From the NCBI RefSeq assembly GCF_016907755.1, contig NZ_JAFBCN010000001.1:2728001-2792000 (forward strand): a DNA stretch of 64,000 nucleotides, written 5' to 3'. Under the pieces are notes generated by a model. It did no database searches, was not told the DNA's origin, and was given only the letters and a program-made list of their open reading frames with translations. Position 1 is the first letter of the stretch, and each line of letters opens with the position of its first letter. The translations under genes and the position numbers were made by a program. The DNA is from Cellulosimicrobium cellulans (GTDB lineage Bacteria > Actinomycetota > Actinomycetes > Actinomycetales > Cellulomonadaceae). This document shows positions 56,118 through 64,000 of the stretch, one piece after another.

Positions 56118-57758
56118 TCAGACGAACGTGTCGAACAGCGGGACGCCGTCGCGCACGGTCTGCAGGCACCGCGGCCGTGGCACGTCCGGGCCGAGCTCCG
56201 GCAGGAGCGGCTGCCCGGCGCGCGCGTCCGTGCTCCACGACGACGTCGTGCGCCCGAGCGCGCCCTGCACCACGAGGTGCTCGGCCCGCCACACCGCCAG
56301 GTGCGCCGGCGCCCCGACGCGCAGCTGCCCGGCGCCCGTGTGGTCCAGGCCCGCGATGCGCCACCCGCCGCGCGTGTGCGCGCGGAACGCGGCCCGCGCC
56401 GAGATCTGCTGGTCCGGGTCGACGTGCGACATCGCCGCGAGCACGCCCGCCCACGGGTCGAGCCGGGTCACCGGCGCGTCCGACCCGAACGCGAGCGGCA
56501 CGCCCGCCCCCGCGAGGTCCGCGAAGGGGCTCAGGCCCTCCGCCCTGGTCGCGCCCACGCGCGCCGCGTACATGCCCTGCGGCCCGCCCCACGCGGCGTC
56601 GAACCCGGGCTGGATGCTCAGGCTCACGCCGAACAGCAGGAGCGACGCCAGCGCCGTCGCGTCGACGAACAGCGCGTGCTCCACCCGGTGCCGCGCCGCG
56701 CGCACCGCGCCCTGGCCGTGGACCTCCGCGGCGACCTTGAGCCCGAGGACGAGCTCGTCCATCGCGCGGTCCCCGATGACGTGGAACCCGCCCTGCGTGC
56801 CCGCCGCCCCGACCGCGGACAGGTGGTTCGCGATCTGCTCCGCGCTCAGGTAGAGGTTCCCCCGGTCGGTGGGGTCCCGCCCGTCCTGGTAGGGCAGGCG
56901 CATCGCCGCGGTGCGCGACCCGATCGACCCGTCCACGTTGAGGTCGCCCGCGAGTCCCGTCAGACCGGGCACGTCCGCGAGGACCTCCCGCGCGTCGTCG
57001 ACCGTGGTGCACAGCTCGCCCCGGTACCCGACGACGTGCGCCAGCCCCGAGGACGCCTCGCCCGTGAGCGCGAGCAGCTCGCGCAGCCCGGCGCGCGTGT
57101 CGATGTGCGGGGCGCTCATCTCGTGCACCGACACGATCCCCTGCTCCGCCGCGGCGCGCAGCGCCGCCCGGTACAGGTCGGTGCGCCGCGTCGGCGACAC
57201 GTCGCGCGCGACGTCCCGGGCGACGTGGTGCGCCTCCCCCGTGACCCAGCCGGACTCGTCCCAGCCCGGCCGCTCCGCCAAGGCGCAGCGCCGCGCGAGC
57301 GTCGTGGAGACCACGGCCGAGTGCACGTCGACCCGCGCCGCGTACACGGCGCGCCCGCCGGCGGCGGCGTCGAGCTCGTCGCGCGTCGGGGGGCGCCCCT
57401 CGGGCCAGGACCGCTCGTCCCACCCGAACGCGAGCACGACGTCGTCGTCCCCGACGCCCGCCGCGGCCTTCCCGACCGCCTCCAGCGCCGCCGCGAGGGT
57501 CGTCACGCCGGCGCTCGCGGACAGGTCGACGCCCGCGAGGGCGAGCCCGACCTCGAACAGGTGGACGTGCGCGTCGACGAACCCGGGCGCGACGAGCGCG
57601 CCGTCGAGGTCGATCACGCGGTCGGCGCGGGCGGCGAGCCCGTCGGCCGTGTCGTCGGCGCCGATCCAGGCGATGACGCCGTCGTCGACGAGGAGCGCTT
57701 CTGCGAACGGGTCGGCCTGGGAGTGGATCACGCCGCCGCGGTACAGGGTTGAGGCCAC
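56118..57758 (-). CDS. YtcJ-like amidohydrolase
   Basis: The 546-residue protein belongs to the amidohydrolase_3 (YtcJ) group of metal-dependent hydrolases. VIDLDGALVAPGFVDAHVHLFE holds the first HxH. ALRAAAEQGIVSVHEMSAP, NLYLSAEQIANHLSAVGAAGTQGGFHVIGDRAMDELV, RHRVEHALFVD (third His) and LAFGSDAPVTRLDPW (catalytic Asp) follow. The cut-off beta sandwich at both ends is normal. Function is unknown in most members. GTG 57758 has GAAGGA upstream and TATCGT as a possible -10 eight bases before the start. Confidence 0.85.
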   Translation of the reverse strand: MASTLYRGGVIHSQADPFAEALLVDDGVIAWIGADDTADGLAARADRVIDLDGALVAPGFVDAHVHLFEVGLALAGVDLSASAGVTTLAAALEAVGKAAAGVGDDDVVLAFGWDERSWPEGRPPTRDELDAAAGGRAVYAARVDVHSAVVSTTLARRCALAERPGWDESGWVTGEAHHVARDVARDVSPTRRTDLYRAALRAAAEQGIVSVHEMSAPHIDTRAGLRELLALTGEASSGLAHVVGYRGELCTTVDDAREVLADVPGLTGLAGDLNVDGSIGSRTAAMRLPYQDGRDPTDRGNLYLSAEQIANHLSAVGAAGTQGGFHVIGDRAMDELVLGLKVAAEVHGQGAVRAARHRVEHALFVDATALASLLLFGVSLSIQPGFDAAWGGPQGMYAARVGATRAEGLSPFADLAGAGVPLAFGSDAPVTRLDPWAGVLAAMSHVDPDQQISARAAFRAHTRGGWRIAGLDHTGAGQLRVGAPAHLAVWRAEHLVVQGALGRTTSSWSTDARAGQPLLPELGPDVPRPRCLQTVRDGVPLFDTFV

Positions 57759-57886
57759 AATCCTTCACGATACCGCCACAACCGCCCGAAACTCACCGTT
57801 CCGGTGCGACGTCCGTGCAGGTCGCGAAGGGTGTCGCGAACGTCACGCACCCGTCCCGGCTCCCCGGGGTACCCGCTCGGTCGGGC

Positions 57887-60874
57887 TCAGACGCTCGAGT
57901 ACGCGACGACGCCGCGCCGCAGCTTCTCGATCGCCTGGTGCGCGGTGCGGCGCACGCCGGGCGTGGGCGCGGCGGTCGCGACCTGGTCGAGGACGTCGAT
58001 CACCTGCTTGCACCAGCGCACGAAGTCGCCGGCCGCGATCTCCGAGCCGCGCAGCACGGCGTCGAGGCTGCGGCCCACGGCCCAGCGGTGCACGGCCGTG
58101 ACGAGGCCCTCGTCGAGGGCGCCGGTCGCGTCGATGTCGTGCGCCTCCTCCAGGTCGTCCACCTCGGACCACACGCGCGTGGTCGCCTCGAGCGCGCGGG
58201 CGAGCTTCCCGTGGGGGCCGCCGGGCACGTCGGGCTCGCCGTGGTCCTCGCGCCGCCCCGCGTACACGCACGTGGACACGACCGCCGCCAGGGCGGGGGC
58301 GTCGAGGTCCTCCCACACGCCGCGGCGCAGGCACTCGGCGAGCAGCAGGTCGTTCTCGGCGTACAGGCGCCGCAGCCACTGCCCGTCGGGGGTGACGCGC
58401 AGCCCGGTCCGTCCTGCGCGGTCACCGTCACGATCACCGTCGGCGTCGGGGTACGCGTCGCCCGCAGGCTCCTCCGCGTCCAGGGCGTCCTCCAGCGGGG
58501 CGACCGGGTCGTCCGCGGCGTCGCCCGGGGCGAGGTAGCCGAGGGTGAGCAGGACGTCGCAGATGCGGTCGAACACGCGCGCGATGGACCCGGTGCGGCC
58601 CTCGACGCGGCGCACGAGCTGGTCGTGCTCCTTCTTGAGCCGGGCCCACCGCTCGGCCCAGCGCGCGTGGTCCTCGCGGTCGGGGCAGTCGTGGCACGGG
58701 TGGGCGCGCAGCTGCGCGCGCAGGCGGGAGAGCTCGGCGTCGTCCGCGGCGGCGGACCGGGAGCGGGCGGTGCGCCCAGGGCGGGCGCCGGGCTCGTCGA
58801 GCGCCCCGAGGGCGTTGCGCAGCGTGGAGGCAAGGTCGCGCCGCTGCGCGGGCACGCGCGGGTTGAACGTCTTGGGGATGCGGACGCGTCCCACGGTGCG
58901 GATGCCGCCGGGCGCGTCGGCCACGGTGAGCTTCTTCACCTGCCGGTCCTGCGTGAGCACGGTGGGGCGCGGGCCGTCGAAACCGGCCCGCTCCCCCGGG
59001 TCGAGCACGACGACGTAGCCCGCGCGCCGCCCGGACGGCACCTCGACGACGTCCCCGGGGCGCAGCCGCTCGAACGCGGCCACGACCTCCACGCGGCGCG
59101 ACCGGCTCGCGGCGCGCGACAGGTCGCCCTCGCGCGCGGCGATGCGCCGCCGCAGCGCCGCGTACTGGGCGAAGTCGCCGCGGTCGCACGTCATGGCCTG
59201 CGCGTACCCGTCGAGCGCCTCGGCGTGCGCCTGCGCCTGCTTCGCGAGCCCGACGACGCCGCGGTCGGCCTGGAACTGGGCGAACGACGTCTCCAGCACC
59301 TCGCGCGCCCGGTCCCGCCCGACCTGCGCGACGAGGTTGACCGCCATGTTGTACGTGGGCCGGAAGCTGGAGCGCAGCGGGTACAGGCGCTTGGACGCCA
59401 GTCCCGCGAGGTGCACGGGGTCCAGGCCTGCGTGGTCGACGACGACCGCGTGCCCCTCGACGTCGATGCCGCGCCGCCCCGCGCGCCCGGTGAGCTGGGT
59501 GTACTCGCCGGGGGTCACGTCGACGTGCGCGGTGCCGTCCCACTTGACGAGCTTCTCCAGCGCGACGGACCGGGCGGGCATGTTGATGCCGAGCGCGAGC
59601 GTCTCGGTCGCGAACACGACCTTGACCAGGCCGCGGCTGAACAGCTCCTCGACGGTCTCCTTGAACACGGGCAGCATCCCCGCGTGGTGCGCCGCGATCC
59701 CGCGCGCGAGCGACTCGGTCCACGTCCAGTACCCGAGCACGTCCAGGTCCTCGGCGGGGATCGTCTCGGTGCGCTCCTCCGCGACCCGCCGGATCTCCGC
59801 CTCCTCCGCGGGCGAGGTGAGGCGCAGCCCCGCGGCCAGGCACTGCTGCACGGCACCCTCGCACCCCGCGCGGGAGAAGATGAAGTAGATCGCGGGCAGC
59901 AGCCCGTCCGCGTCCAGGGCGTCCACGACGGCGAACCGCGCCGGGGTGCGGCGCGCACCGAGCCCGGACCGGTCGGGGCCGGGACGCCGCCCGCCCCGCC
60001 CCCGGTACCCGCGGTCGCCCGGGCCGCGCCGCCCGCCCGGCCCCGACGCGCCCGTGCGCGGGGCCGCGCGGAACGCGGCCAGCAGGTCCGGGTTGATGGG
60101 CGGGTTCACGCCCGGGTCCGTCGGGTCCACGTGCCCGGCGTACAGGTCGAGCAGGTCCGCGCCGAGCGCCCGAGCGCCGCCCGCGTGCGCGACCCCGGTC
60201 GCCGGGTTCGCCGACGCGACGAGGACGTGCTGCCACAGCGGCACGGGCCGGCGCTCGCTGACGACGACGGTCGTGTCGCCGCGCACCATCTCCAGCCAGT
60301 CGCCGAACTCCTCCGCGTTCGACACGGTCGCGGACAGGGACACGAGCTGGACGTCGTCCGGCAGGTGGATGATGACCTCCTCCCACACCGGCCCGCGGAA
60401 CCGGTCGGCGAGGTAGTGCACCTCGTCCATGACGACGAACGCGAGGCCGTCGAGCGTGCGCGAGCCCGCGTACAGCATGTTGCGCAGCACCTCGGTCGTC
60501 ATGACGACGACGGGCGCCTCCCCGTTGATCGTCGTGTCGCCCGTGAGCAGGCCGACGGAGTCGGCGCCGTAGCGGCGCACGAGGTCGCCGTACTTCTGGT
60601 TCGACAGCGCCTTGATCGGGGTGGTGTAGAACGCCTTGCGCCCGCCCGCGAGTGCCAGGTGGACGGCGAACTCGCCCACGACCGTCTTGCCCGCGCCCGT
60701 GGGGGCCGCCACGAGCACTCCGCGGCCCTCCTCCAGCGCCTCGCACGCACGCTCCTGGAAGTCGTCGAGGGGGAAGTCGAGGACCTGCCGGAACTCCGCG
60801 AGCCGGGTGCGGGACGCCGCCTGGCGGGCCCGGGACGCGGCGTAACGGGCGGCGGGCGATTCAGCGGCCGTCAT
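57887..60874 (-). CDS. helY: Ski2-like helicase HelY
   Basis: The 995-residue protein is an SF2 helicase of the Ski2/Mtr4 type. The motifs are VLVAAPTGAGKTVVGEFAV, TPIKALSNQKY, MTTEVLRNML, VVMDEVHYLAD, VSLSATVSN, GCEGAVQQCL, FATETLALGINMPAR and QLTGRAGRRGIDVEG. A C-terminal DSHCT domain (about residues 830-985) follows. Residues about 270-312 are an Arg/Gly-rich insert (GGRRGPGDRGYRGRGGRR) between the two RecA lobes, likely RNA-binding. Its cellular role is not settled. ATG 60874 follows TAGGCT by six bases. Gene order helY-dagK-tatC-tatA-WYL mirrors Rv2092c-Rv2096c with one extra gene. Confidence 0.92.
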   Translation of the reverse strand: MTAAESPAARYAASRARQAASRTRLAEFRQVLDFPLDDFQERACEALEEGRGVLVAAPTGAGKTVVGEFAVHLALAGGRKAFYTTPIKALSNQKYGDLVRRYGADSVGLLTGDTTINGEAPVVVMTTEVLRNMLYAGSRTLDGLAFVVMDEVHYLADRFRGPVWEEVIIHLPDDVQLVSLSATVSNAEEFGDWLEMVRGDTTVVVSERRPVPLWQHVLVASANPATGVAHAGGARALGADLLDLYAGHVDPTDPGVNPPINPDLLAAFRAAPRTGASGPGGRRGPGDRGYRGRGGRRPGPDRSGLGARRTPARFAVVDALDADGLLPAIYFIFSRAGCEGAVQQCLAAGLRLTSPAEEAEIRRVAEERTETIPAEDLDVLGYWTWTESLARGIAAHHAGMLPVFKETVEELFSRGLVKVVFATETLALGINMPARSVALEKLVKWDGTAHVDVTPGEYTQLTGRAGRRGIDVEGHAVVVDHAGLDPVHLAGLASKRLYPLRSSFRPTYNMAVNLVAQVGRDRAREVLETSFAQFQADRGVVGLAKQAQAHAEALDGYAQAMTCDRGDFAQYAALRRRIAAREGDLSRAASRSRRVEVVAAFERLRPGDVVEVPSGRRAGYVVVLDPGERAGFDGPRPTVLTQDRQVKKLTVADAPGGIRTVGRVRIPKTFNPRVPAQRRDLASTLRNALGALDEPGARPGRTARSRSAAADDAELSRLRAQLRAHPCHDCPDREDHARWAERWARLKKEHDQLVRRVEGRTGSIARVFDRICDVLLTLGYLAPGDAADDPVAPLEDALDAEEPAGDAYPDADGDRDGDRAGRTGLRVTPDGQWLRRLYAENDLLLAECLRRGVWEDLDAPALAAVVSTCVYAGRREDHGEPDVPGGPHGKLARALEATTRVWSEVDDLEEAHDIDATGALDEGLVTAVHRWAVGRSLDAVLRGSEIAAGDFVRWCKQVIDVLDQVATAAPTPGVRRTAHQAIEKLRRGVVAYSSV

Positions 60875-60880
60875 GGTGCC

Positions 60881-60886
60881 AGCCTA
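60881..60886 (-). promoter_or_regulatory. Leaderless-type -10 box of helY, overlapping the upstream stop codon
   Basis: TAGGCT on the minus strand, six bases before ATG 60874. Its TAG is the stop codon of the lipid-kinase gene. Confidence 0.6.
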
Positions 60887-61969
60887 CGGTCCGGCACCGA
60901 CCTCCAGGACGTGCAGCGCGCCCGGGACCACGTCGACCCGCAGCGGCAGGGGACCCAGGTGCTCCCCGTCGGCGAACGCGTGCGGCGGGGTCGCGCCCGC
61001 CTCGGTCGCCGCGACCGTCACCGACGTCGCGCGCAGCGTCCCCACCCCGGGGTTCGCCAGGTGCCGTCCCGCGTACATGCCGGGGAAGATGCGCGTCGCG
61101 CCCCAGCGCCCGAACGGGCCGGCGACGACGACGTCGAGCAGGCCGTCGTCGAGCGCCGCGCCCGGTGCGATCCGGATGCCGCCGCCGATGCGCGGCCCGT
61201 TCGCGACCGACACGAGCGCGCCCGGGGACTCCCACACCACGGTCCGCCCGCCCTGCGCGTCGAGGCCGTCGGGGCTCGTCCCGACGGCGGCGCCGTCGCG
61301 CAGGAGGGGCGCCCCGGCGAGCAGGTCGGGCAGCTCGTCGTCCGCGGGCACGCCGCGCAGCGTGACCCGGTACCCGTAGGGGCGGTAGCGCGTGATCTCC
61401 GTGAGGGCCGAGCGCGCGTACCGCGACCGGCCGCGCGGCCAGGTGGCCGCGTTCGCGTGCGCGTTGACGGCCGCGTCGATCCCCGCGGACAGCACGCCCG
61501 CGTACCAGCGCGGGGCGGGCAGGTGCTCGCCCGTGACGCGCGCGGCGTCGACGGCACGCACGGACGCGGCGGCGCTCGCGGCGGTCCCGAGGGCCGCGAG
61601 GAGGGCGTCCACGCACCGGTCCGCGCGGGTCGTGGGCAGCCCGAGGCCGTGCGCGAAGTCGTTGCCCGTCCCGACCGCGACGATGCCGAGCGGGACGCCG
61701 GTCCCGGCGGTCGCGTTGACGCCGAGGTGCACCATGCCGTCCCCGCCGACGACGACGAGCGCGTCCACCCCGGGCCGCGCACCCGCGTCGTCGCCGCCCG
61801 GGCCGCGCACGGCGGCGTCGGCGGACTCCTGCGCGAGGGGCAGGCTCGGGGCGCTGAGGTCGACGACGGCGTGCCCGGCGGCGCGCAGCGCGTCGGCGGT
61901 GCGTCCCCCGGCCGCGCGGCCGCGGCCGCGCCCCGCCGTCGGGTTGACGACGAGGGCGACCGTGCTCAC
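60884..61969 (-). CDS. Diacylglycerol kinase-family lipid kinase (DagK/YegS-like)
   Basis: The 361-residue protein has the DAGK catalytic fold: VALVVNPTAGRGRGR at the N-terminus, ALVVVGGDGMVHLGVNATAGTGVPLGIVAVGTGNDFAHGLGLP (GGDGT-like nucleotide loop, here GGDGM) and a C-terminal beta domain with GGGIRIAPGAALDDGLLDVVVAGPF and FADGEHLG. Members phosphorylate diacylglycerol, sphingosine-like lipids or phosphatidylglycerol. The exact substrate is unknown. The GTG start lies 43 bases after tatC. The stop is the TAG that also begins the helY promoter box. Confidence 0.85.
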   Translation of the reverse strand: MSTVALVVNPTAGRGRGRAAGGRTADALRAAGHAVVDLSAPSLPLAQESADAAVRGPGGDDAGARPGVDALVVVGGDGMVHLGVNATAGTGVPLGIVAVGTGNDFAHGLGLPTTRADRCVDALLAALGTAASAAASVRAVDAARVTGEHLPAPRWYAGVLSAGIDAAVNAHANAATWPRGRSRYARSALTEITRYRPYGYRVTLRGVPADDELPDLLAGAPLLRDGAAVGTSPDGLDAQGGRTVVWESPGALVSVANGPRIGGGIRIAPGAALDDGLLDVVVAGPFGRWGATRIFPGMYAGRHLANPGVGTLRATSVTVAATEAGATPPHAFADGEHLGPLPLRVDVVPGALHVLEVGAGP

Positions 61970-62012
61970 GCGCGGCCCCCGCGCCCACGGGGGCGCGGCC
62001 GGGGCGTGGCGC

Positions 62013-62789
62013 TCACAGGGCGAGCCGTGCGGCGTCGAGCTTGTCGACGCGCCGGTCGTGGAGGTAGCTGATGCCGAGCGCCGCGAAGTACAGGCCGCAG
62101 ATCGGCAGGGCGACGAAGATCATCGTCAGCGCGTCCGGGGTGGGGGTCATGACGGCCGCGAACACGAACGCGACGAGCACGGCCCACCGCCAGCCCTTGG
62201 CCATCGCGGACGCCCGCATGATCCCGGCCGCGTTGAGCGCGACGAGCACCACGGGCATCACGAACGCGAGCCCGAACGCCAGCACGAGGCGCATGACGAA
62301 GCTCAGGTAGCCCTGCGCGTCGGCCAGGTTGGTCGCGCCGTCGGGCACGAACCCGGCGAGGATGTCGACCGCGTGCGGCAGGACCCACCACGCGAGGAAC
62401 GCGCCGCCGAGGAACAGCGGCACCGACGCGCCGAGGAACGCGAACGCGTACCGCTTCTCCCGGGTCGTCAGACCCGGGGTGATGAACGCCCACAGCTGGT
62501 ACAGCCACCACGGGCACGTGACGATGACACCGAGGAAGAGGGAGACCTTGACCTTCATGTCGAGCGCGGAGGCCAGGCCCGAGAAGTTCAGGCTGATGAC
62601 CTTGCCCTGCTCCTCCGCCGCCTTGAGCAGCGGCGCCTGGAGGGCCTCGAGCAGCGGCTCGTAGAGGAACCACCCGACGATCGCGCCGACCACGAGGCCG
62701 CACGCGGCGAGGAAGAGTCTCTTGCGCAGCTCCAGGAGGTGCTCGCGGAGCGGCATCCGCCCCTCGGGGTCACGGGAAGTACGTGACAC
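62013..62789 (-). CDS. tatC: Sec-independent protein translocase TatC
   Basis: The 258-residue polytopic membrane protein is the signal-peptide receptor of the twin-arginine pathway. MPLREHLLELRKRLFLAACG (conserved cytoplasmic N-terminus with the Glu), six hydrophobic segments, PWWLYQLWAFITPGLTTREKRYA (conserved first cytoplasmic loop) and FVMRLVLAFGLAFVMPVV are typical. GTG 62789 lies three bases after the tatA stop, so it is translated with tatA. Confidence 0.95.
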   Translation of the reverse strand: MSRTSRDPEGRMPLREHLLELRKRLFLAACGLVVGAIVGWFLYEPLLEALQAPLLKAAEEQGKVISLNFSGLASALDMKVKVSLFLGVIVTCPWWLYQLWAFITPGLTTREKRYAFAFLGASVPLFLGGAFLAWWVLPHAVDILAGFVPDGATNLADAQGYLSFVMRLVLAFGLAFVMPVVLVALNAAGIMRASAMAKGWRWAVLVAFVFAAVMTPTPDALTMIFVALPICGLYFAALGISYLHDRRVDKLDAARLAL

Positions 62790-62792
62790 CGA

Positions 62793-63059
62793 CTATCCCT
62801 TCGAGGTGTCGCCCGGTTCGGGCGACGTCGTCCCTCCGGTCACGGTCGGCGAGGAGGTGCCGGTCGACGCGGACGTCGTGCCGGCGCCACCCGCCGCGGG
62901 CGGCGTGGTGTCGTCCTCGCGCAGGTCCTTGACCTCGCTCTTGAAGATCTTCAGCGACTGCCCGACGCTCTTGGCCAGGTCCGGGAGCCGGCGCGCACCG
63001 AACAGGAGCAGGATGACGACGACCAGCACGATGATGTGCCAGGGCTTGAGCATGCCCAT
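62793..63059 (-). CDS. tatA: Sec-independent protein translocase TatA
   Basis: The 88-residue protein has an N-terminal membrane helix (MLKPWHIIVLVVVILLLFGA). A short hinge, RRLPDLAKSVGQSLKIFKSE, forms the amphipathic helix, and a Thr/Ser/Gly-rich acidic tail follows. This is the pore-forming TatA type. ATG 63059 has GAGGAGGAG upstream. tatA and tatC form a two-gene operon directly after the small membrane-protein gene. Confidence 0.95.
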   Translation of the reverse strand: MGMLKPWHIIVLVVVILLLFGARRLPDLAKSVGQSLKIFKSEVKDLREDDTTPPAAGGAGTTSASTGTSSPTVTGGTTSPEPGDTSKG

Positions 63060-63116
63060 GGGCTAACTCCTCCTCGAGGCGAACGGCGCTACGCGAGCGA
63101 GTCTACGCGGTGAACC

Positions 63117-63443
63117 CTACGCGTTGAACCGGCGCCAGCGGGACCAGACCTGCTCGTCGCGCCGCCGCCGCTGCACGCGCCGCTCCGCCCGCTCGGCACG
63201 CAGCAGGTCCACGCGCTCCTGCAGCACGACCGGGTCGTCGAACAGCGTCGGCGCGGTCGACGGCTGCGCCTCCTCCAGGGCACGGGAGAGCTCGTCCGCC
63301 CGCGCGCTCATGTCCGCCGCGACCTGCGAGGCGCGCGACAGCTCGCGCCCCAGCCCCTTCACGGAGCGCCACAGGTGCCGCGCGAGGAAGATCGCGCCGA
63401 CGAGCGTGCCCACGACGAGCAGCGTCCAGACCCAGAACCACAT
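63117..63443 (-). CDS. Small membrane protein with charged coiled tail
   Basis: Not recognised. The 108-residue product begins MWFWVWTLLVVGTLVGAIFL, an N-terminal membrane anchor. A helical, probably coiled-coil stretch follows (SVKGLGRELSRASQVAADMSARADELSRALEEAQ) and then a strongly basic Arg-rich tail ending SRWRRFNA. ATG 63443 is chosen because TAGGGT lies seven bases upstream; a GTG nine bases earlier would overlap that box. It sits between the WYL regulator and tatA, a position often occupied by a small hypothetical gene in related actinobacteria. Confidence 0.65.
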   Translation of the reverse strand: MWFWVWTLLVVGTLVGAIFLARHLWRSVKGLGRELSRASQVAADMSARADELSRALEEAQPSTAPTLFDDPVVLQERVDLLRAERAERRVQRRRRDEQVWSRWRRFNA

Positions 63444-63450
63444 GCCGCCC

Positions 63451-63456
63451 ACCCTA
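63451..63456 (-). promoter_or_regulatory. Leaderless-type -10 box overlapping the WYL-gene stop codon
   Basis: TAGGGT on the minus strand, seven bases before ATG 63443. Its TAG is the stop of the WYL gene. Confidence 0.55.
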
Positions 63457-64000
63457 GCCAGCGGCCCGGTCGCCGGACGGGTCGGCCGACCCGCCGTCGG
63501 TGTCGCCGGGCAGGTCCGCGTACGCGGACAGGGCGGCGCTCGCGGCCTCGCGCACGTCGCGCGCGACCGACGCCGGCTCGACGGCGAGGACGTGCCGCGC
63601 CCGCTCGGTGAGGAGCTGGCGCAGCCACACCGGGTTGGTGACGCGCAGGCGCACCTCGAACGCGCCGTCGGGCAGGTTGCGCACGGACTCGACGGGGACC
63701 TGCTCCGCGACGGCGCGCGCAGGGCTGGCGAACGTGATCGTCGCGAGCGGCGCGTCGCCGGTGGGGGTGAAGTCCACGTCGGGGTCGACGTCGTGCCCCT
63801 CGACGGCCTGGTCGAGCTCGGTGGCGGCGAGGATGCGGTCGACGCGGAAGGTGCGGCGCCCGCGGGCGCGGTGGCACCACGCGAGCAGGTACGCGTGCTG
63901 GTCCTGCGTGTGCAGGGACACGGGGTCGACCTCGCGCTCGGACTCCTCGTCGGCGGCCGTCACGTACCGGATGCGCAACCGGTGGCTCGCGACGAGCGCG
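63454..64000 (-). CDS. pafC: WYL-domain transcriptional regulator, PafC/PafB-like (partial)
   Basis: The C-terminal 181 codons are in the window and the frame stays open to the window edge. RLRIRYVTAADEESEREVDPVSLHTQDQHAYLLAWCHRARGRRTFRVDRIL is a WYL-type domain. DGAFEVRLRVTNPVWLRQLLTER and a WCX-like end (VASVARDVREAASAAL) follow. Its position two genes from tatA matches pafC of the PafBC pair, which activates DNA-damage genes independently of LexA in mycobacteria. The helix-turn-helix part lies beyond the window, so PafB versus PafC or a fusion cannot be decided. Confidence 0.82.
   Translation of the reverse strand, partial: ALVASHRLRIRYVTAADEESEREVDPVSLHTQDQHAYLLAWCHRARGRRTFRVDRILAATELDQAVEGHDVDPDVDFTPTGDAPLATITFASPARAVAEQVPVESVRNLPDGAFEVRLRVTNPVWLRQLLTERARHVLAVEPASVARDVREAASAALSAYADLPGDTDGGSADPSGDRAAG

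Noticed and set aside
57749-62071. A 1440-codon open frame on the + strand across helY and the lipid kinase gene
   Set aside because: It is antisense to genes with clear motifs, is composed almost entirely of Arg, Ala, Gly, Val and Asp, and shows no domain. Long antisense frames are expected at this GC content.

Overview
The window is chromosomal DNA from a very high-GC actinobacterium. The combined evidence is an actinobacterial mIHF, RbpA, a GarA/FtsR/bifunctional-nuclease block, a PriA that has lost its helicase motifs, and a HelY-DagK-TatC-TatA-WYL order like that of mycobacteria. Gene content and codon use fit the order Micrococcales, probably a Cellulomonas/Cellulosimicrobium/Isoptericola-like genus; the genus is inference. 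Genes are packed with 4-bp GTGA/ATGA overlaps. Many isolated genes have no Shine-Dalgarno sequence and instead show a TAnnnT -10 box 6-7 bases before the start codon, the signature of leaderless mRNA.

Region 0-18 kb is housekeeping. It runs from the end of carA through carB, pyrF, a PtpB-like phosphatase, mihF, gmk, rpoZ, coaBC, metK, priA, a HAD phosphatase, fmt and rsmB. The 5' coding part of rsmB contains three perfect 16-bp TCGAAC-N4-GTTCGA palindromes, the actinobacterial SOS (LexA) box. They are translated as a repeated SNARSN motif in an extra, disordered N-terminus. This is the most unusual feature of the window. A hipBA toxin-antitoxin pair follows, with a promoter overlapped by three TGTC-N10-GACA dyads, then a GNAT acetyltransferase and rpe.

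Region 19-25 kb holds a riboflavin operon (ribD, riboflavin synthase, ribBA, ribH) behind an FMN riboswitch. The 5' strand of the riboswitch closing stem is perfectly complementary over 12 bases to a site just before the ribD ribosome-binding site. hisE and hisG follow, then a PH-domain membrane protein.

Region 25-37 kb carries a DEAD-box RNA helicase divergent from a conserved actinobacterial envelope/division block: CDP-alcohol phosphatidyltransferase, DUF881, small basic protein, DUF881, garA, ftsR, bifunctional nuclease, MerR. gcvH, which sits inside this block in mycobacteria, is absent. Pyruvate carboxylase follows.

Region 37-51.6 kb is more accessory. It contains an MBL hydrolase, a cardiolipin-synthase-like PLD protein, a small Rho_N-like protein, a beta-propeller membrane protein, an orphan tyrosine recombinase and an atypical histidine phosphatase. 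Further on are an orphan membrane protein near an AT-rich palindrome, NUDIX, PIN-like and Imm-5-like orphans, a pentapeptide/DinB protein, a kinase/methyltransferase pair, a PPOX protein, a SHOCT protein and a CE1758/CE1759-type flavin pair.

Region 51.6-64 kb returns to core functions. rbpA has a SigR/SigH-type promoter. It is followed by an inositol-phosphatase-like protein with a degenerate metal site, separate Ppm and Lnt genes, a YtcJ-like amidohydrolase, helY, a diacylglycerol-kinase-like gene, tatC, tatA, a small membrane protein and the C-terminal part of a PafC/PafB-like WYL regulator cut by the window end. No rRNA, tRNA, CRISPR array, insertion sequence or prophage was recognised.
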